Part shown: piece by piece, positions 11,873 through 49,869 of the stretch
Layout: the number at the start of each line of letters is the position of its first letter
Position numbering within the stretch: position 1 is the stretch's first letter
Assembly: GCA_945859605.1 (NCBI GenBank)
Contig: OX243824.1
Span: 6,103,429-6,167,428, forward strand
DNA from: Lumbricus rubellus
Taxonomy: Eukaryota > Annelida > Clitellata > Crassiclitellata > Lumbricidae
Direction: 5' to 3'
Length of the DNA: 64,000 nucleotides
Made by a program: the position numbers and the translations under genes
The notes under the pieces: generated by a model
Seen by the model: only the letters and a program-made list of their open reading frames with translations
Database searches by the model: none
What the model was told of the DNA's origin: nothing

Positions 11873-12337
11873 TAGGCCTAATGCAAATCAGGAAAGTAGG
11901 CTAGGACTATCTGTCATCAATAACTGCTGTACTCGGGCATTTTTAATGCAATGTCTCTGTAGCTCTATAAACACGTCACTGATAATTAAGTGGATATCCA
12001 TTTCCCTTCTTAGCAGTCTTAGCACCCGATATATCGCATAAAACCAGACGTGCGTGTACTCGGTGCACCTTTCCTGACCCTGATTTAATTTGCCCTCTTC
12101 CCTCTGATGTCTTTTCCTAGAAGTATTTCCTATAAATGGCGAAACGACGCAACGGTACGACCGCACCTAATGCAGTAATAAATTAAACGACGCACAAGCG
12201 GTCCAATGGGGAATGGAGACGTCCAGTAGACGCGCGTCAACATTGCTCGCTCGCGTCGGTTCATGCTGAGAGATTCATTGCATTGTCGATTCAGGCCGAG
12301 GGAGGAGACGCTGGGTGGAAGCGGTGGGCTGATCCAC

Positions 12338-12827
12338 CAGGGTTGCCACTCAGCACTTGTCAGGTCGTCGCGAAAAGTGCGAGTTGGGCTACTTTTCAAT
12401 ACGCTCGCGACTGAAAATTTCGTCCTCGAGGCCAGGAGGCCTCGCGCTGTTTGGGCTACTTTTGAGTTGTCCATCTGTCATTTTGAATTCTCATGAAAAT
12501 GACAGCAGTATGCAACTTTTACACATTCATATGTGGCGTTGCTTGCTTAAGAATAGGCCTACTTAAGGCATAGTAGGCCTGCCGCCTTCAGGCTTGTTTA
12601 CGGTAAGAATTAAGCAGTCTGCTCTAAGAAAATTTAATAGATGGTACCATCACCAGTCTTGTAAGTTGTAACATGACTTTCCGAAACCAATAAAGTAGGG
12701 ATCAAAATATACCTAGCAAATTTTAAAAAAAAATTTCTTTAGCTGCTCATCTCGCATTCTCGCGACATTTGGGCTACTTCATGATGTGATCGCGCGACCA
12801 AGCAATTCCAAAAATCGTGCAACCCTG
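12338..12827. mobile_element. hAT-like MITE family B
   Basis: Ends CAGGGTTGC and GCAACCCTG, flanked by TGATCCAC (12330-12337) and TGGTCCAC (12828-12835), seven of eight bases matching. The interior carries repeated TTTGGGCTACTT motifs in GC-rich sequence. The minus-strand frame over it has no family similarity. Confidence 0.78.
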
Positions 12828-12879
12828 TGGTCCACAAGAAGAAACGGTCTATTCATTCTTCGAATCCGTGATCAATAAC

Positions 12880-13224
12880 CACGGCCCGTCCCATCATCCC
12901 ATGCAGCGTCGGTCCATCCACGGTGGACTACAGTAGTATAGTAATAACGGGTCTGCATGTCGATACCGCTTGCCGTGGCGCCGCCTTCCGGATATGGCCA
13001 CCGGCGCCACACGAGAAGGCAAGGCGCAGACAGTGGCCAGCCGCGTGGCGTCCACATATATTATTATTATTATTGTGACGATGATTATCGCGATGGAAAA
13101 TAATTATTATTCAAGATGGACGACAAGCTTTTCATCGTAAATGTCGGACGGCGATTTCTAGCGTATCATCGGACTGTTTTCTTTTAGGCAGGGAAGAGAG
13201 CAGCGACGAAAAAATGCGGGACAG
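12880..13224 (+). promoter_or_regulatory. CpG-containing stretch, candidate RUSC promoter / 5' UTR exon
   Basis: GC-rich sequence with many CpG (around 12,960-13,050) ends in CGGGACAG before GTAACT, a good donor at 13224. It would be a non-coding first exon splicing to the acceptor at 15065. A 23-codon frame from ATGGACGACAAGC (13117) is present but ends before the donor. Speculative. Confidence 0.3.
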
Positions 13225-14029
13225 GTAACTCAAAGGTAGGACGTATACCCACACTGTTTTGTTTACATGTGAATGGACCGGAAAATATTTAGGATCGGGT
13301 TAATCTCGTGCGCTCTGTGTTGTAGTCTGTGCTGCAGTGCTTCGGTTGCATGTAATAATTAGACGTATTGATGTCCTGTTCACTGAATTAATTAGCCGAC
13401 TTTTGAATTTTCTTATCCTATTCCAGTATAATAGGACCAACGGCAACGAGCCTAATTTTTAGTATTAATTTTTGCTGTTGTTGGTCAAAATGAACATTGC
13501 ATGGGACTTCAGAATACGCTTAAATGGGTCGTCTGTAAATAGGTATACATAGATGATCAAACCACGGATGGTTAAATATGCAGGGTCAAAGCAAGCGCTT
13601 ATGTTAGGTGAGAGGTACTGAAATTGTCCAGCCATGTCTAGTGTCCTCGAAGTTGAATTATTAGTTTAAGAATCGAGTTGAATTGCGACGGTTTGAATCC
13701 ATGCACAGTGCATGGTAGGCCTATTCGTAGTCCTAAACTGAACGGAGAATTCACTGTAATTTAATATTAAGAGGATCAGATGCTTTAGGATGTTTGTGTT
13801 TCTAACGTTACTGAAGAGCAGCGATAAAAATGTGCAAATGTGGCGGAATACAATCTATTTATATTAGTGTGATAATGTTGTTTCATGATAAATGTTAGCT
13901 ATGGCATGGGTATACGATCGGCATAGGCAGACCCAGATAAACAACCATATCCCATTTGAGTTTTGAGACCAATCTTAGGGTTTTGAATCTTTTGATGACC
14001 ACGAATGTAGGCTATGTAAATTATATGTA

Positions 14030-14384
14030 TGTGTGTATGATGTATGTATGTGTGTGTATGTATGTATGTATGTATGTATGTATGTATGTATGTATGTATG
14101 TATGTATGTATGTATGTATGTATGTGTGTGTGTGTGTGTGCGTGCGTGCGTGCGTACGTACGTATGGATGTATGTATGATGTATGTATGTATGTGTGTGT
14201 AACTGTGTATGTATGTATGTATGTATGTATGTATGTATGTATGTATGTATGTATGTATGTATGATTGTATGTATGTATGTATGTATGTATGTATGTATGT
14301 ATGTATGTATGTATGTATGTATGTATGTATGTATGTATGTATGTATGTATGTATGTATGTATGTATGTATGTTTGTATGTGTGC

Positions 14385-14465
<81 letters not shown>
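14030..14465. repeat. (TATG)n and (TA)n compound microsatellite
   Basis: About 80 TATG units with a few GTGTG/CGTG interruptions, passing directly into about 38 TA units. Between TMEM234 and the RUSC first exon. Confidence 0.97.
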
Positions 14466-14467
<2 letters not shown>

Positions 14468-14699
14468 TGCACGTACTTGCGTATGTATACGTATGTAAAC
14501 GTGCGTATCAAAACACTTGGCAGAGCGTCTGTTAAGTTAAGTAGCTGCACTTTTCAACTGTCCAACTCTTAGGAGTTAATGTCTGAGAAAATCGGACATC
14601 ATTGTGTGTCTATAGGGATCAAAACTGTCATCATTATTATTATGATCATCATCATGGTGCCAGTGCAGTGAGACAATCAACACCAACTGGTGATGAACC

Positions 14700-14995
14700 A
14701 TGGACAAAGAGAGAGACAGACAGAGAGAGATATAGGGAGAGAGACACACACAGAAAGAGAGAGAGACACACACACACACACAGAAAGAGACAGACAGAGA
14801 CAGAGAGAGACAGACAGACAGAGATAGGGAGAGAGAGATACAGAGAAAGAGAGGGGAATGGTGGAGAGGGAAAGAGACACTATAGGAGAGACAGACAGAC
14901 AGACATACAGAGGGAGAGACAGACAGACAGACAGAGACACAGACAGAGACACAGACAGAGACAGACAGACAGACAGACAGACAAACAAAGACAGA
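14700..14995. repeat. (GACA)n/(GA)n tract
   Basis: Purine-rich GAGA, CAGA and GACA units, 300 bp, ending 70 bp before the RUSC first exon acceptor. Confidence 0.95.
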
Positions 14996-15066
14996 CTGAT
15001 GTTGTATGAGGTACATGTATATGTTTCGAGCAGTGTGTGTATTGTCTATTGGTTTGTTTCGTTAGC

Positions 15067-40419
<25,353 letters not shown>

Positions 40420-40639
40420 TAGAGACTTTCTTTGAGACAAAGATGACTTGTGATTTGCGCAGAAACTGGTCAATATTGGTTGAATGAACAAGGATATTAT
40501 TATGTGTTGGTTCTTTGCCTTCACCCGTGTGGGGTTTGAATTCATGCGACAGCAGTTTTTGTCATTGGTTCATTCATTCATGAAGCATTTGCCCTCCTCA
40601 ACAATTTTTCTTCTCCAGTGGTCAGCTGTAGAACAATGC

Positions 40640-40935
40640 AATCTGTAAAGAAATGTCGGCCATTTTGTTGGATTTGTGTGAAAATCTGTTTAAGGAAGTC
40701 TGCCATTTTGCTCGATTTCTGTGCGGTTCGTAAGAAAATGTCGGCCATTTTGTTGGAGTTCTGTGCAGTTCAAATGGAAGTGTCGCCATTTTGCAGAATT
40801 TGTGTGCTGTTCATAAGGAAAGGTCACTCATATTGTTGGATTTTTTGTGGAGTTCATTAGTAAATGTCGGCCATTTTGTTGGATTTCTGTAGAGCTCATA
40901 AGGAAATGCCGGCCATTTTGCTGCATTTCTGTTGT
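40640..40935. repeat. Degenerate 45-bp tandem repeat
   Basis: About seven units of AAATGTCGGCCATTTTGTTG plus GATTTCTGTGCAGTTCATAAG. Immediately downstream of the RUSC stop codon, so probably in its 3' UTR. Confidence 0.8.
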
Positions 40936-41207
40936 CGCGTACTTGGTGCTTCGAAATAGAATTCCTACAATTCCACGAGCAGAGTTTAGAGGCGCAGTGG
41001 TAGTGGTGTTTGTTGGGTCACAGAGGCTGTAACTTTAGACATATTTAAGCCGCTATAGAAGTCTTGAATGTTAGAATCTTGTGAATATCTACATTGGCTA
41101 TAATAGTGCTTGACTGATTCTGAGAAATGTTCATAGTGAGTATAGTAAGGTCGAGGAATATGTATCACCTCTTAATTCATCTCAATGGTGCAGTATATTG
41201 TAGTGGT

Positions 41208-41367
41208 CATAGGCGGAGTTTATCAGTGGCTAGGGGGCTAAGCCCCTCCAAGAAGGCCCAGATTCAACTTTTTTACCATGAAAATGGTATCCTTTTTGGG
41301 GTTAGCCTCCCAATAAGGCCCAGACACGGGGTTAGCCCCCCCGAACGTAAACCAAACTCCGCCCATG
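41208..41367. mobile_element. hAT-like MITE family F
   Basis: Ends CATAGGCGGAGTTT and AAACTCCGCCCATG (one mismatch), with a perfect 8-bp duplication GTAGTGGT at 41200-41207 and 41368-41375. Length 160 bp, downstream of the RUSC stop codon. Confidence 0.9.
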
Positions 41368-41607
41368 GTAGTGGTAAATTTGTATATAGTGCGTTGAAGG
41401 CTGGGCAGGCAGGTGCAATAGCCTACATTAAAAAAATTACAATTTAAAACAAGTGGACACAAAGAAATTGCAGTTTCCTAGTGTAAAGTTCATATATCGT
41501 AATCATGAATTTTTATAACTAGTGCCACTTCAAGAGAAACTCACTTAATGGAGTATGGACAAGTAAAACTATGGTGGTTTTGTCCAGGATTGGTATTGGT
41601 AAAGGAT

Positions 41608-41825
41608 GGCTGATGGTGGTGTAGTGGTGGCGTCGTTGCCTTAGAGTCGGAAGGTTCGAATCCACCCTCAAGCCGCCGCATAGGGACCTTAGGCAAGTCC
41701 TTCACTCGCAATTGCTCAGCGCTTCGGCGTGAAACTCCGATGCAGTGTCCGCTCTGCATTCGGGAGCACCTCTGAGCAGAGAGAGAGCTTGAAGGGGCGC
41801 TATAACAAGTGCACATACAAACTAT
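41608..41825 (+). mobile_element. tRNA-derived SINE, full length
   Basis: TGGTGTAGTGGTGGCGTCGT head, AAGGTTCGAATCCACC B box, CORE-like ACCTTAGGCAAGTCC, and tail GGGGCGCTATAACAAGTGCA. Good representative of the family. Confidence 0.88.
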
Positions 41826-42779
41826 CGCAAAGGCCGTAAGTGGAAATGGAAGAGAGTTGTGGTCTTGTACGGTTGTTTAACGGTTTTCCTCCAATTCTTC
41901 TTTTAACTGAAATCTCGAAACTCTGAAGCTTTCATTCAACAAGAAAAATGTTTCTGTATATCTCTGATTCTATTTGTCGTTGTCGTGCTTTTTGTTCTCA
42001 GAATTTAGAACGAATGAACAGTAATCAATTAATAGCAAATGCGCTTACAATGTTGCAAATTGAATAAGATTTTAAGTTAGTCAACTTATATGTAATGAAA
42101 GATTTCAGAGTAGTAAAATACAATAATAATAATATTATTATTATTAATAGAACAAAATTAAATGATTGTAAATTTTAATAATAAGAAGAATGGTAATAAC
42201 TTATTATCATTCTTGTTATCATTATTATATATTATTATTATTAAATAATTAAAATAAAATTATTATTGATAACATTATTTAATTCATTTCTGGAGTCTAG
42301 ACAGTGTGTAAGAATGAGAGATATAACTACCTTGAGCGAAATAGTGACAACAGCATATTCATAAAATTAATTAAAATTTTAATAATATCAATAATCACAG
42401 TTCTAAAGTCTCAAATGATCATATATTAAGTGTTGAGAGAGGTAAACAATTTATATTTATAAATTATGCAAGTTGTAAATAATCATAAGAAAACAGATGG
42501 CACAAGACTAAAATTACTAAACAAGTATCGGACGTGATTCTAACAGCAAGTGAATCTAGTGATAAAATAATTTCACAAAAATACAATTCTTAAATGACTC
42601 AAAAAAACATTTACGTGAAATCATGTCGGTCCATTTGAGTCGTAATTTGAGTGCATCGTAATTCTGTACAGGGTACGTTGACGTGTACATAGCAACTTAG
42701 CTCAGGCTACAGGTTCTACGTGAGCATGCTGTAAACATATTGCTGCTATGACTAGCTGCCTACATATTTACTTTATATG

Positions 42780-43146
42780 CAGGGCCGGATTAAGCAATGT
42801 CGGGGCCCTGTTCGAGAATTTTTGTGGGGGCCCTGTTCGAAAATTTTTTGCGGAAAATTTTTCAGAAAAATCATACCATTTCATCCGCCAAAAAGTTGAT
42901 GACCTTTTTTTTTTTTTTTTTAGTCATCCGCCCCAAAAATTTTCGAAAATCGTACCATTTCATCCGCCAAAAAAGTTGATGATCTTTTTTTTTTTTTTTT
43001 TTAGTCATCCGCAAAAATTTTGGGGAAAATAGCCGTGTGGCCGAAATTTGCTAAAAATTTTTTTTTTAACACATTTGTGGGGGCCCCCTAAAGTGTGGGG
43101 GCCCCTGTTCGGCCGAACATGTTGAACATGCCTTAATCCGGCCCTG
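42780..43146. mobile_element. hAT-like MITE family G
   Basis: Ends CAGGGCCGGATTAAG and CTTAATCCGGCCCTG are perfect inverses, with a perfect 8-bp duplication TTTATATG at 42772-42779 and 43147-43154. The interior has two tandem units of about 85 bp containing CATTTCATCCGCCAAAAA and long T tracts. Confidence 0.93.
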
Positions 43147-43584
43147 TTTATATGTATCTTTCTGCAGCGTTTAGTGTTCGGCTTTTGTTCTACTCAACAG
43201 ATTTGATGTTCTAATTAGACGAATCGCTAATTGTAGTTGCAACTTTGTTAAATTTTCCTGCTTTATGAGCTCGTTGCTGTCTTGAATAATATGATTATTG
43301 GTGAACATTCTGTTTATTATTGAAATGTTACCTTTTTGACTGGCTACTTGTGTGTTTAAACGAAGTAGTGGAGACTGATGTATTGATGATTATTGATTTA
43401 TGATAATATTGGCACCTACAATTGATTTATGATTATTCATTACGATCATTGATTTGCGATAAATGATTCTGAACATTGATTATGATTATTAATTTATGAT
43501 CATTGGTACTGATCATTGCCTGTTTCACTCTGTCATCAAGCTCAAAAGTATTTAATCAGACTAATATCAGATCTACATGGGTCG

Positions 43585-43900
43585 TATATGGGAAGATGGG
43601 TCCCTTGTGGGCCTTATTTTGGTCTCTTGTGGGCCCTATTTTGGTCTCTTGTGGACCCTATTTTGGTCCCATTTTGGCCCTAGTTTGGTTCATGATGGCC
43701 CTATTTTGGCCTCATGTTGACCCTATTTTGGTTCCATATTGGGCCTAGTTTGACCTCATGTTGATCCTATTTTGGTCCCATGTTTGGCCCATTTTGGCCT
43801 CATGTTTTTCCTATTTTGGTTCCATATTGGGCCTATTTGAGTCCCATGCAGAACCTATTTTAGTCCTATGTCGGTCCTATTTCGGTCCCATGTTGTCCCT
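43585..43900. repeat. Degenerate tandem repeat CCTATTTTGGTCCCATGTTGG
   Basis: About fourteen units of roughly 20-24 bp with the core CTATTTTGGTCCCATGTTG. Open frame through it is a by-product. Confidence 0.8.
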
Positions 43901-44782
43901 CGGAGTCCCCCTTAACACTGTTAGCAAACTGCACTCGTTTTCCAGTAACTTATAAGTATTACACTGTCGTCTTAGAAATGGTTAACGTACTACTTCTGTA
44001 ACCAGTTCACTGCGCATTGACATTGACTGATTGTGAATTAATGTGCTGTAGTGTTCTATTTGATTTATTTACGCATCATGTATCAGACCATGTCTTAAAT
44101 TTAAAAGAATCCATGTTTTAATGCGGAACTTTGAACGGAGGTTTGTGTTTACCAACAAGGGCTTGACTCTTTCTCTGTCTCAGTGACTGACCGACTGACT
44201 GACTGGTTGGCTGACTGACCGACCGTCTGACTAACCAGTCAGTGGGACTGGGTGTTGATGTATAAACTGTTTTTGGACCTGGTTTTGACATGTTAGATTA
44301 TCTTGCTTGATGCCTATTATTATTATCTTTATTATAATAATCTTTATTATTAGTAGTAGTTGGTAGTATTTTTATTATTATTAATACTATCCTGTTACTG
44401 TCAATATTATTACTACTATTAATATTATGAGTGATATTATATTGCAATAGGAATCATTTGTGTTTTATAATAGTAATAATAATAATAATAATTATTATTA
44501 TTATTATTATTACTACTATTGTTATTATTATTGCCATTATTATTAGTTTCATCAGTATTATTTGTTGGGGTTAAGTTGATAGCTCTGGGGGACATAACAC
44601 AACTTGGGAGCTCCTCCTCGTCCTCCTCCTCCTCTTCTTTCTACTCCTCTTTATGGCAACAGGACTACTGAGGACTACTACTACAGGACTTCAGACAACT
44701 TTTATTATACTCTTCTGATAGGATGCTATGCTTGTGAGTAAGCTGGTGCCCTGCGCTTATCTTTCGAATTTCGATCACAATG

Positions 44783-44814
44783 TTAACCCTTTAATCTCGG
44801 TATTAAAGGGTTAA
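44783..44814. mobile_element. Tiny TTAA-bounded hairpin (piggyBac-like)
   Basis: TTAACCCTTTAAT and ATTAAAGGGTTAA nearly touch, leaving a loop of six bases. TTAA borders with CCCTTT ends fit a degenerate piggyBac MITE, but the size is minimal. Confidence 0.45.
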
Positions 44815-45654
44815 GCAGAATGGTGCGTAAGCAGAGGAGTGCAAAAACTACTAGACATCATTAGCCTATATATTATTTAGTTATCATTATTTGTCATAAT
44901 TATTATATTGTTTGTGTTGTTAAGAGTCACCCGTTTCTAGTAGGCTAAGGGTGGAAGCCTTTGTGATCGAAGTAACACTAGTCATTTGAATCTAGAGTCA
45001 GCAAATAGGCCTAGGCCCCTATATACACTTGAGAAAAAATTCCCGGAATAAATTCTTCCCGTGTTAAAACATAGCACGTTGTGTTGAACTTGTGTTCTTG
45101 TGCACTGGATGAATTAATTGTTAGTGAGGGCTTTTGTCACAAGTGTTGTGGATATTCCTCTATTGAAGAGCGTTAGCGAACGTAGGCTAGTTGATGTTTT
45201 AAAAATTATTTGCGGTCTATCTACAATTTCTGATTTGTTTCATGTGAACAAAAATACTAAACAAGTGATCGTCCATTATTCTGTATTAATATCTTAAATG
45301 TCCATTATTCTATATTATTATTATCTTGAATGAATGTTTACAGTGTCTCTCATTTCCGCGCACCATTTAAAGTTGAGCTGGCGAATTAATTACCGTCTGC
45401 TTTTCGTTGAGTTTCTCTGGCTTGAAATAATAATTATATAAATAAATGTTGTAAAATTAATATTCCTCACGATGCATGCCGGTGTCACGGGGTATTCTAT
45501 ACCCTTAAAGTTATTCGTGGGGATGGAATATACCGGGAATAGAGTATCCAGGGGATATACCATTCTATCCCAATTATTGAAAAATGTGTATAATTGAAAA
45601 GTTCAATTATTTTGAAAGTGAGCCTAGCCCATCCGCCATTTGCAGACTGAGCCA

Positions 45655-45775
45655 TAATGACCAATCGCAGACGATTTCTGAAACTCGACCAATCACAGGC
45701 GTTTTCTTATACCAAATACTCGACCAATCAGAGGCCAGCTTCTGTTGAACGCTCAGATTCAAAATGGCGTTTTGA
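45655..45775 (+). promoter_or_regulatory. Possible promoter: three CCAAT boxes and AAAATGGCG
   Basis: GACCAATCGCAG (45659), GACCAATCACAG (45687) and GACCAATCAGAG (45722) are three NF-Y-type boxes at about 28- and 35-bp spacing, followed 40 bp later by TTCAAAATGGCG, a YY1-like site. No coding exon is recognised nearby on either strand, so any transcript would be non-coding or poorly conserved. Confidence 0.35.
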
Positions 45776-47464
45776 TCAACAGAATGCAAAGCAAGTCAAC
45801 ATACAGTTTATTATTTATAAACCTTAGCTGACAAAGAAAAAGATCAATATTTCCTTTAACTTTTATTACCAACAAACAGGTGAACAGATTATGTGCTAAC
45901 ACGAGCAACCAAGTACAAACTCACAACAACACCACAGCGAACATACTGCAAACTAAACGAACAATGAAAAGAAAACTATTCCTACACGTGAAGGAAGGAA
46001 GTCACTAGCTACGGACTGTCGACAATTTAAGCGAAAATCAGCTTAGACTGTAAAAGAGGAATGTTTTCGCGGGACAATACCGCCGATAAATAGGTCACAA
46101 TACAATAAACAACACGTCATAAAGACAAAGATATTCATTCATTCGGACCGGTCAAATTTACAAATTCTTCACTTGAATTTGCCCGTAAACAAAGCCAACA
46201 GAAAATTACCTACAGCAACAATAATAATAAGAGAAATTAATTAATTCTGTGTACATGAAATAAAAATCTTCCTTTGTGGGGAACCGAGATTTGAACACCC
46301 TTTTCTGATCATACCCTCACAACAGATTGAGATCACAAGAGAAAAAGGCTGCAACACTTTGTGAATCTGAACATAAAAATTGGTAGCATTCTTCTCCAAT
46401 TCCAAACTATTACAATTGACAGAGATAGAACAAACTAACACTTGTTTTACACTACCATCAACAAAATGAGAGACAAACTTAGTTAAGAGATTTCAACAGA
46501 GTAAACTTATCTATCTAGTCTCTTCAATTATAACAATAATGATACCAATGAGATACCTCAACTTGGAAGAAAATCCGACTGTGGCTAAACTCTGAGAAAT
46601 ATCCATTACATGGGGAGTCGCCACAAAAAAAATCACTTCCAAATGTTGCTTAGAAAAGCATAATGAGAAAAAAATCCTGAAAATCATTTAAGAATTTCAG
46701 GTTTTCTCACAACAGATCCAGTATAGTTAGATCTTCAAAAATAAAATAAAACAAGCAACGTTCAGCCCTCGAGAAAAGAAGGAGGTCACTCATTAAGATG
46801 AATACAAATTATGCAAAGACCATACTAGTGCTACAGCTGAGTGGCAACACGATATCTTTACCTCACTAACTCCACTCCAAGTATATAACCAGGTCTACCA
46901 CAAAGACACCCCCCCCCCCCCAATCCCAACCCAACAAAAGGAAGATTCAAAATCTACAAAAACACCAAAGATGTTCAAGAAAGTGCAACCAACGTGCTAC
47001 ACTCACGGGCAAAATCGCCTCAGATCTGCACGACGACGACAAGTCAACTACGCACTCCGATATATATTTTTACAGCAGAGAAAATATCCGGTCGCATGCA
47101 ACAAGTAAATGTGGCTAAAGACAACAAATGTACAACAGTGCAGCACAACAACTGTGGCATACAGTCAGACATTGCAGCACGTATACTCTTGGCGGCGCAG
47201 CACAAAAAATGACTTTGGCCACGATAAATAGGCCCTACCCTTCGATATATCAAACCAGTTATATTCACCAATAGAACACGGTGGCGTAAATGGGAAAATA
47301 ATTGATAAACATGACATTCTGTACAGCAAGCATTTGTCCAACAACGTGTACCACACTAATGTAGGCCCATACTTATAAAACATCTTTGTACACGAATTTT
47401 CAGCCACTTTAGATGTCTGTCCGATCTCTAAAGATATTACCGTAACATTATTAAAACTATAAGC

Positions 47465-47600
47465 CAAGTTACGGTGCATAGCTGAAGCCATAAGTCAGGC
47501 TGTAGTAGGTAGCTGAAACTTTGAGTCAGGCTGTAGTAGGTAGCTGAAACTTTGAGTCAGGCTGCAGTGGGTAGCTGACACTATAAGCAAGAATATGATG
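47465..47600. repeat. 33-bp tandem repeat
   Basis: Three to four units of GTAGGTAGCTGAAACTTTGA plus GTCAGGCTGTA, in the interval between the convergent genes. Confidence 0.8.
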
Positions 47601-49274
47601 CATAGCTGAAATGAGATACCATGCTATGGTTGGCAGCTAAATCACAATCTGCACTACTTACAGAATTTCCGGTCGTGGTTTACACCAAAATACAAAGAAC
47701 TTGCAAAATACATTTAGATATGATCTTTGGAAACAAAGTTCTGCTTACAACAAGTTGGCAACTATTTGCAGCTCTAGATTTTTCAATGCAACAGCTTTCA
47801 AAAACATCAGCGAGATGTAAAAAGTCCAACGAGCATTTCTTTTCCAGTACACATAGAAATCTCAATAAGGAGTTAAGGAGACCAACAACAGTTGTACATT
47901 GCTCGAGCGAAAACAACATTTTGAGAAAAAGTAAAGCCAATTGATGAAGCCAAAAGAAATGGGTTACAATTACAAATGACACAGATCTCGAGAAAGAACT
48001 GGAAATGACTAGTTCTCATATGTGCACTACTGGTCAACCGCACTGGTTCACAGTACAAAAGACATTAGAATCTGTTTACTAATATTTAGTAATGATAATA
48101 ATAAACAAAAAAGAACTAACAAGAAATAATAGGAAATAATAATAAATAAAAATAAGCAGCAATAATAAAAAAATCATAACAAATAATAACAATAATAATG
48201 TTAAAAAAATGATGATCTATCGAGCACATGGTTAGCCAAAAGATCAGGACTTCGTGAATGCATCGCAAATTTGCAACTTCTCCCAAATACTTAGATTATT
48301 TCCATCCCAGGTAAACAAGAAATGATAATATCAAGCTAGAATCCTTCGCTTCCTCTCCATTGGTGGACAATCCGTCAATTTTACAAAATAATACTAATAA
48401 TAAATTAAGTTATCACGAAAAATTCACCAGAACTATTTGAACCTATCAAGAGTGCTATTGCTATATACCCACCATGCGCAAAACGAAACTCACTAACCTA
48501 CTCACACTGCAATTAATTTACGAATTATTTACTAATTTACAATGCTTCGTTTTTTCAAACACGACTAAGTCAAGAAATAACAAATATATGCACAAATTCA
48601 ACAGCAAAAGCGGCTCAGCTCTCGTTACATAGTCCACAATGTACACAAAAAGTCTCCCTATCTCTCTCTCTCTCTTCACCAACATGCGATGCAATTTAAT
48701 ATATAGAAATTTATCCAAGGTAGTTCCGTTTGAAAGACTGTCATCACCGCATATTCTTCATCATTCCATGGTTCGCGTCGTATTAGACCGCAGAAGTTGC
48801 AGCGAAAACCAATTGCGTCAAAAATCTTTGCAATTGCAACTGCGCACGCAAGTCTTACACCCTGTTGACACGTAAAAAGTTGATATCAACAACTACTAGC
48901 TTGCGAACTAATCACTGATGCAGCTGGTTTAGCGACGAGAGACACTGCACACGAAGACAAAGTGTGTAGAGGACAAGAAGGGAACAGAGCGTCGGCTCAA
49001 CGTCTCGAGTCGTTGAAAACAAGAATCATTTTAGTCGAGGGTTGTGGAAAATTGCAAGTTGCGATCGCGGATATTTAACAAGCGTTGACTATCTGTTTTG
49101 GAAGTATTGACTGTTGGAGTATCAAGAATTAGCGAGCGCTCTTCCGGATAATTGAAACTACTGCACGTCTTCTTTTCCGATGTCTAAAAACACAAAAATA
49201 AAATATCTAACCACTAATTAGAGTGTTTAGTCTTGTTAGCTTCTGATGTCTAATATATGTGAATTTTATATGTG

Positions 49275-49345
49275 ATACATGTTCATCAGAGTGCTGCTTG
49301 GCAGTTGGCTATGTTAAAGAATATACTTAGTACTTACTTACTTTA
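49275..49345 (+). repeat. Retroposon tail family, copy 3
   Basis: CAGAGTGCTGCTTGGCAGTT followed by the shared ATGTTAAAGAATATACTTAG tail. It lies downstream of the LDLR-like stop codon, possibly inside its 3' UTR on the opposite strand. Confidence 0.55.
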
Positions 49346-49689
49346 AGTAATTAAATATATACCGTAAATAAATTCTGACATTAGTAACACAGTAAACCAA
49401 AACAAGCGGCCTCAATCCGGTGCTACACACTAAAGGCATTTCTATTTCTAGCTCACCAAGTAATCTTGTCTGCCCCGCAAAACCTTGTCAAGAGACTATT
49501 TGAAAATAAAAGAATAAATACAATTTGCAAAGAGAAGTTCAAACTCGACATTTTTTAAAGCGTTCTGCGTGATGTGATCGACAGATATTAATTAATGAAG
49601 ACAGAATCAAGATTTCTGAAGCCTAAATAGACTGAATGTTAAAAATTTCTTCATTTCTCACTGTTCTTAAGACTATCTTATTCGAACGA

Positions 49690-49745
49690 AGATGGACTGG
49701 GAGCGCTCCTGAGTAGCCAACCTCGAAAGGACACTATAAAAAATT
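49690..49745 (+). repeat. SINE 3' fragment
   Basis: GGGAGCGCTCCTGAGTAGCC followed by AAAGGACACTATAAAAAAT. A similar piece lies at about 50,178-50,232, and another at 51,466-51,520. Confidence 0.55.
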
Positions 49746-49869
49746 ACTGTAACAATAATAATAAAAATGCACCATTTTAAAATTAAGTTCTGAACAAATT
49801 TTCAGGAGTGGGGTCACTGACCATATGTACGTAAACAGTCGGTTGGTGGGGAGATATGAGTTGCTCTTT

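Larger units (their letters stand above)
9402..15064. other. Between TMEM234 and RUSC: no gene seen
   Basis: TMEM234 3' UTR presumably starts here. The rest holds the mariner remnant, a (GATT)n run at 11,161-11,200, one hAT-like MITE, the CpG-containing stretch and the TATG/TA and GACA arrays. A minus-strand frame at 10,644-10,904 shows no family features. Confidence 0.6.
40420..45600 (+). other. Downstream of RUSC: no gene seen
   Basis: Holds the 45-bp tandem repeat (40.6-40.9 kb), two hAT-like MITEs, one SINE, AT-rich sequence (42.0-42.6 kb), the CCTATTTTGG repeat and short (CTGA)n and (ATT)n tracts. A (TCC)n patch lies near 44,610. I see no conserved coding frame. Confidence 0.6.
45800..49869 (-). 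other. Non-coding interval, possible long 3' UTR of LDLR-like gene
   Basis: Four kilobases downstream of the receptor stop codon with far fewer SINEs, MITEs and microsatellites than elsewhere. It contains only the 33-bp tandem repeat at 47,465, short AAT patches near 48,100 and two SINE/LINE tail fragments near 49,300 and 49,700. Minus-strand AATAAA-type signals occur near 45,806-45,820. No open frame has recognisable similarity. Confidence 0.3.

Noticed and set aside
12130..12474. 114-codon minus-strand frame with Arg/Ser-rich product
   Set aside because: It spans the border of a hAT-like MITE and non-repeat DNA, has no family similarity and no splice context.
47621..47982. Frames of about 100 codons on both strands
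   Set aside because: Overlapping in opposite strands, AT-biased, without motif or splice support; kept only as part of the non-coding block.
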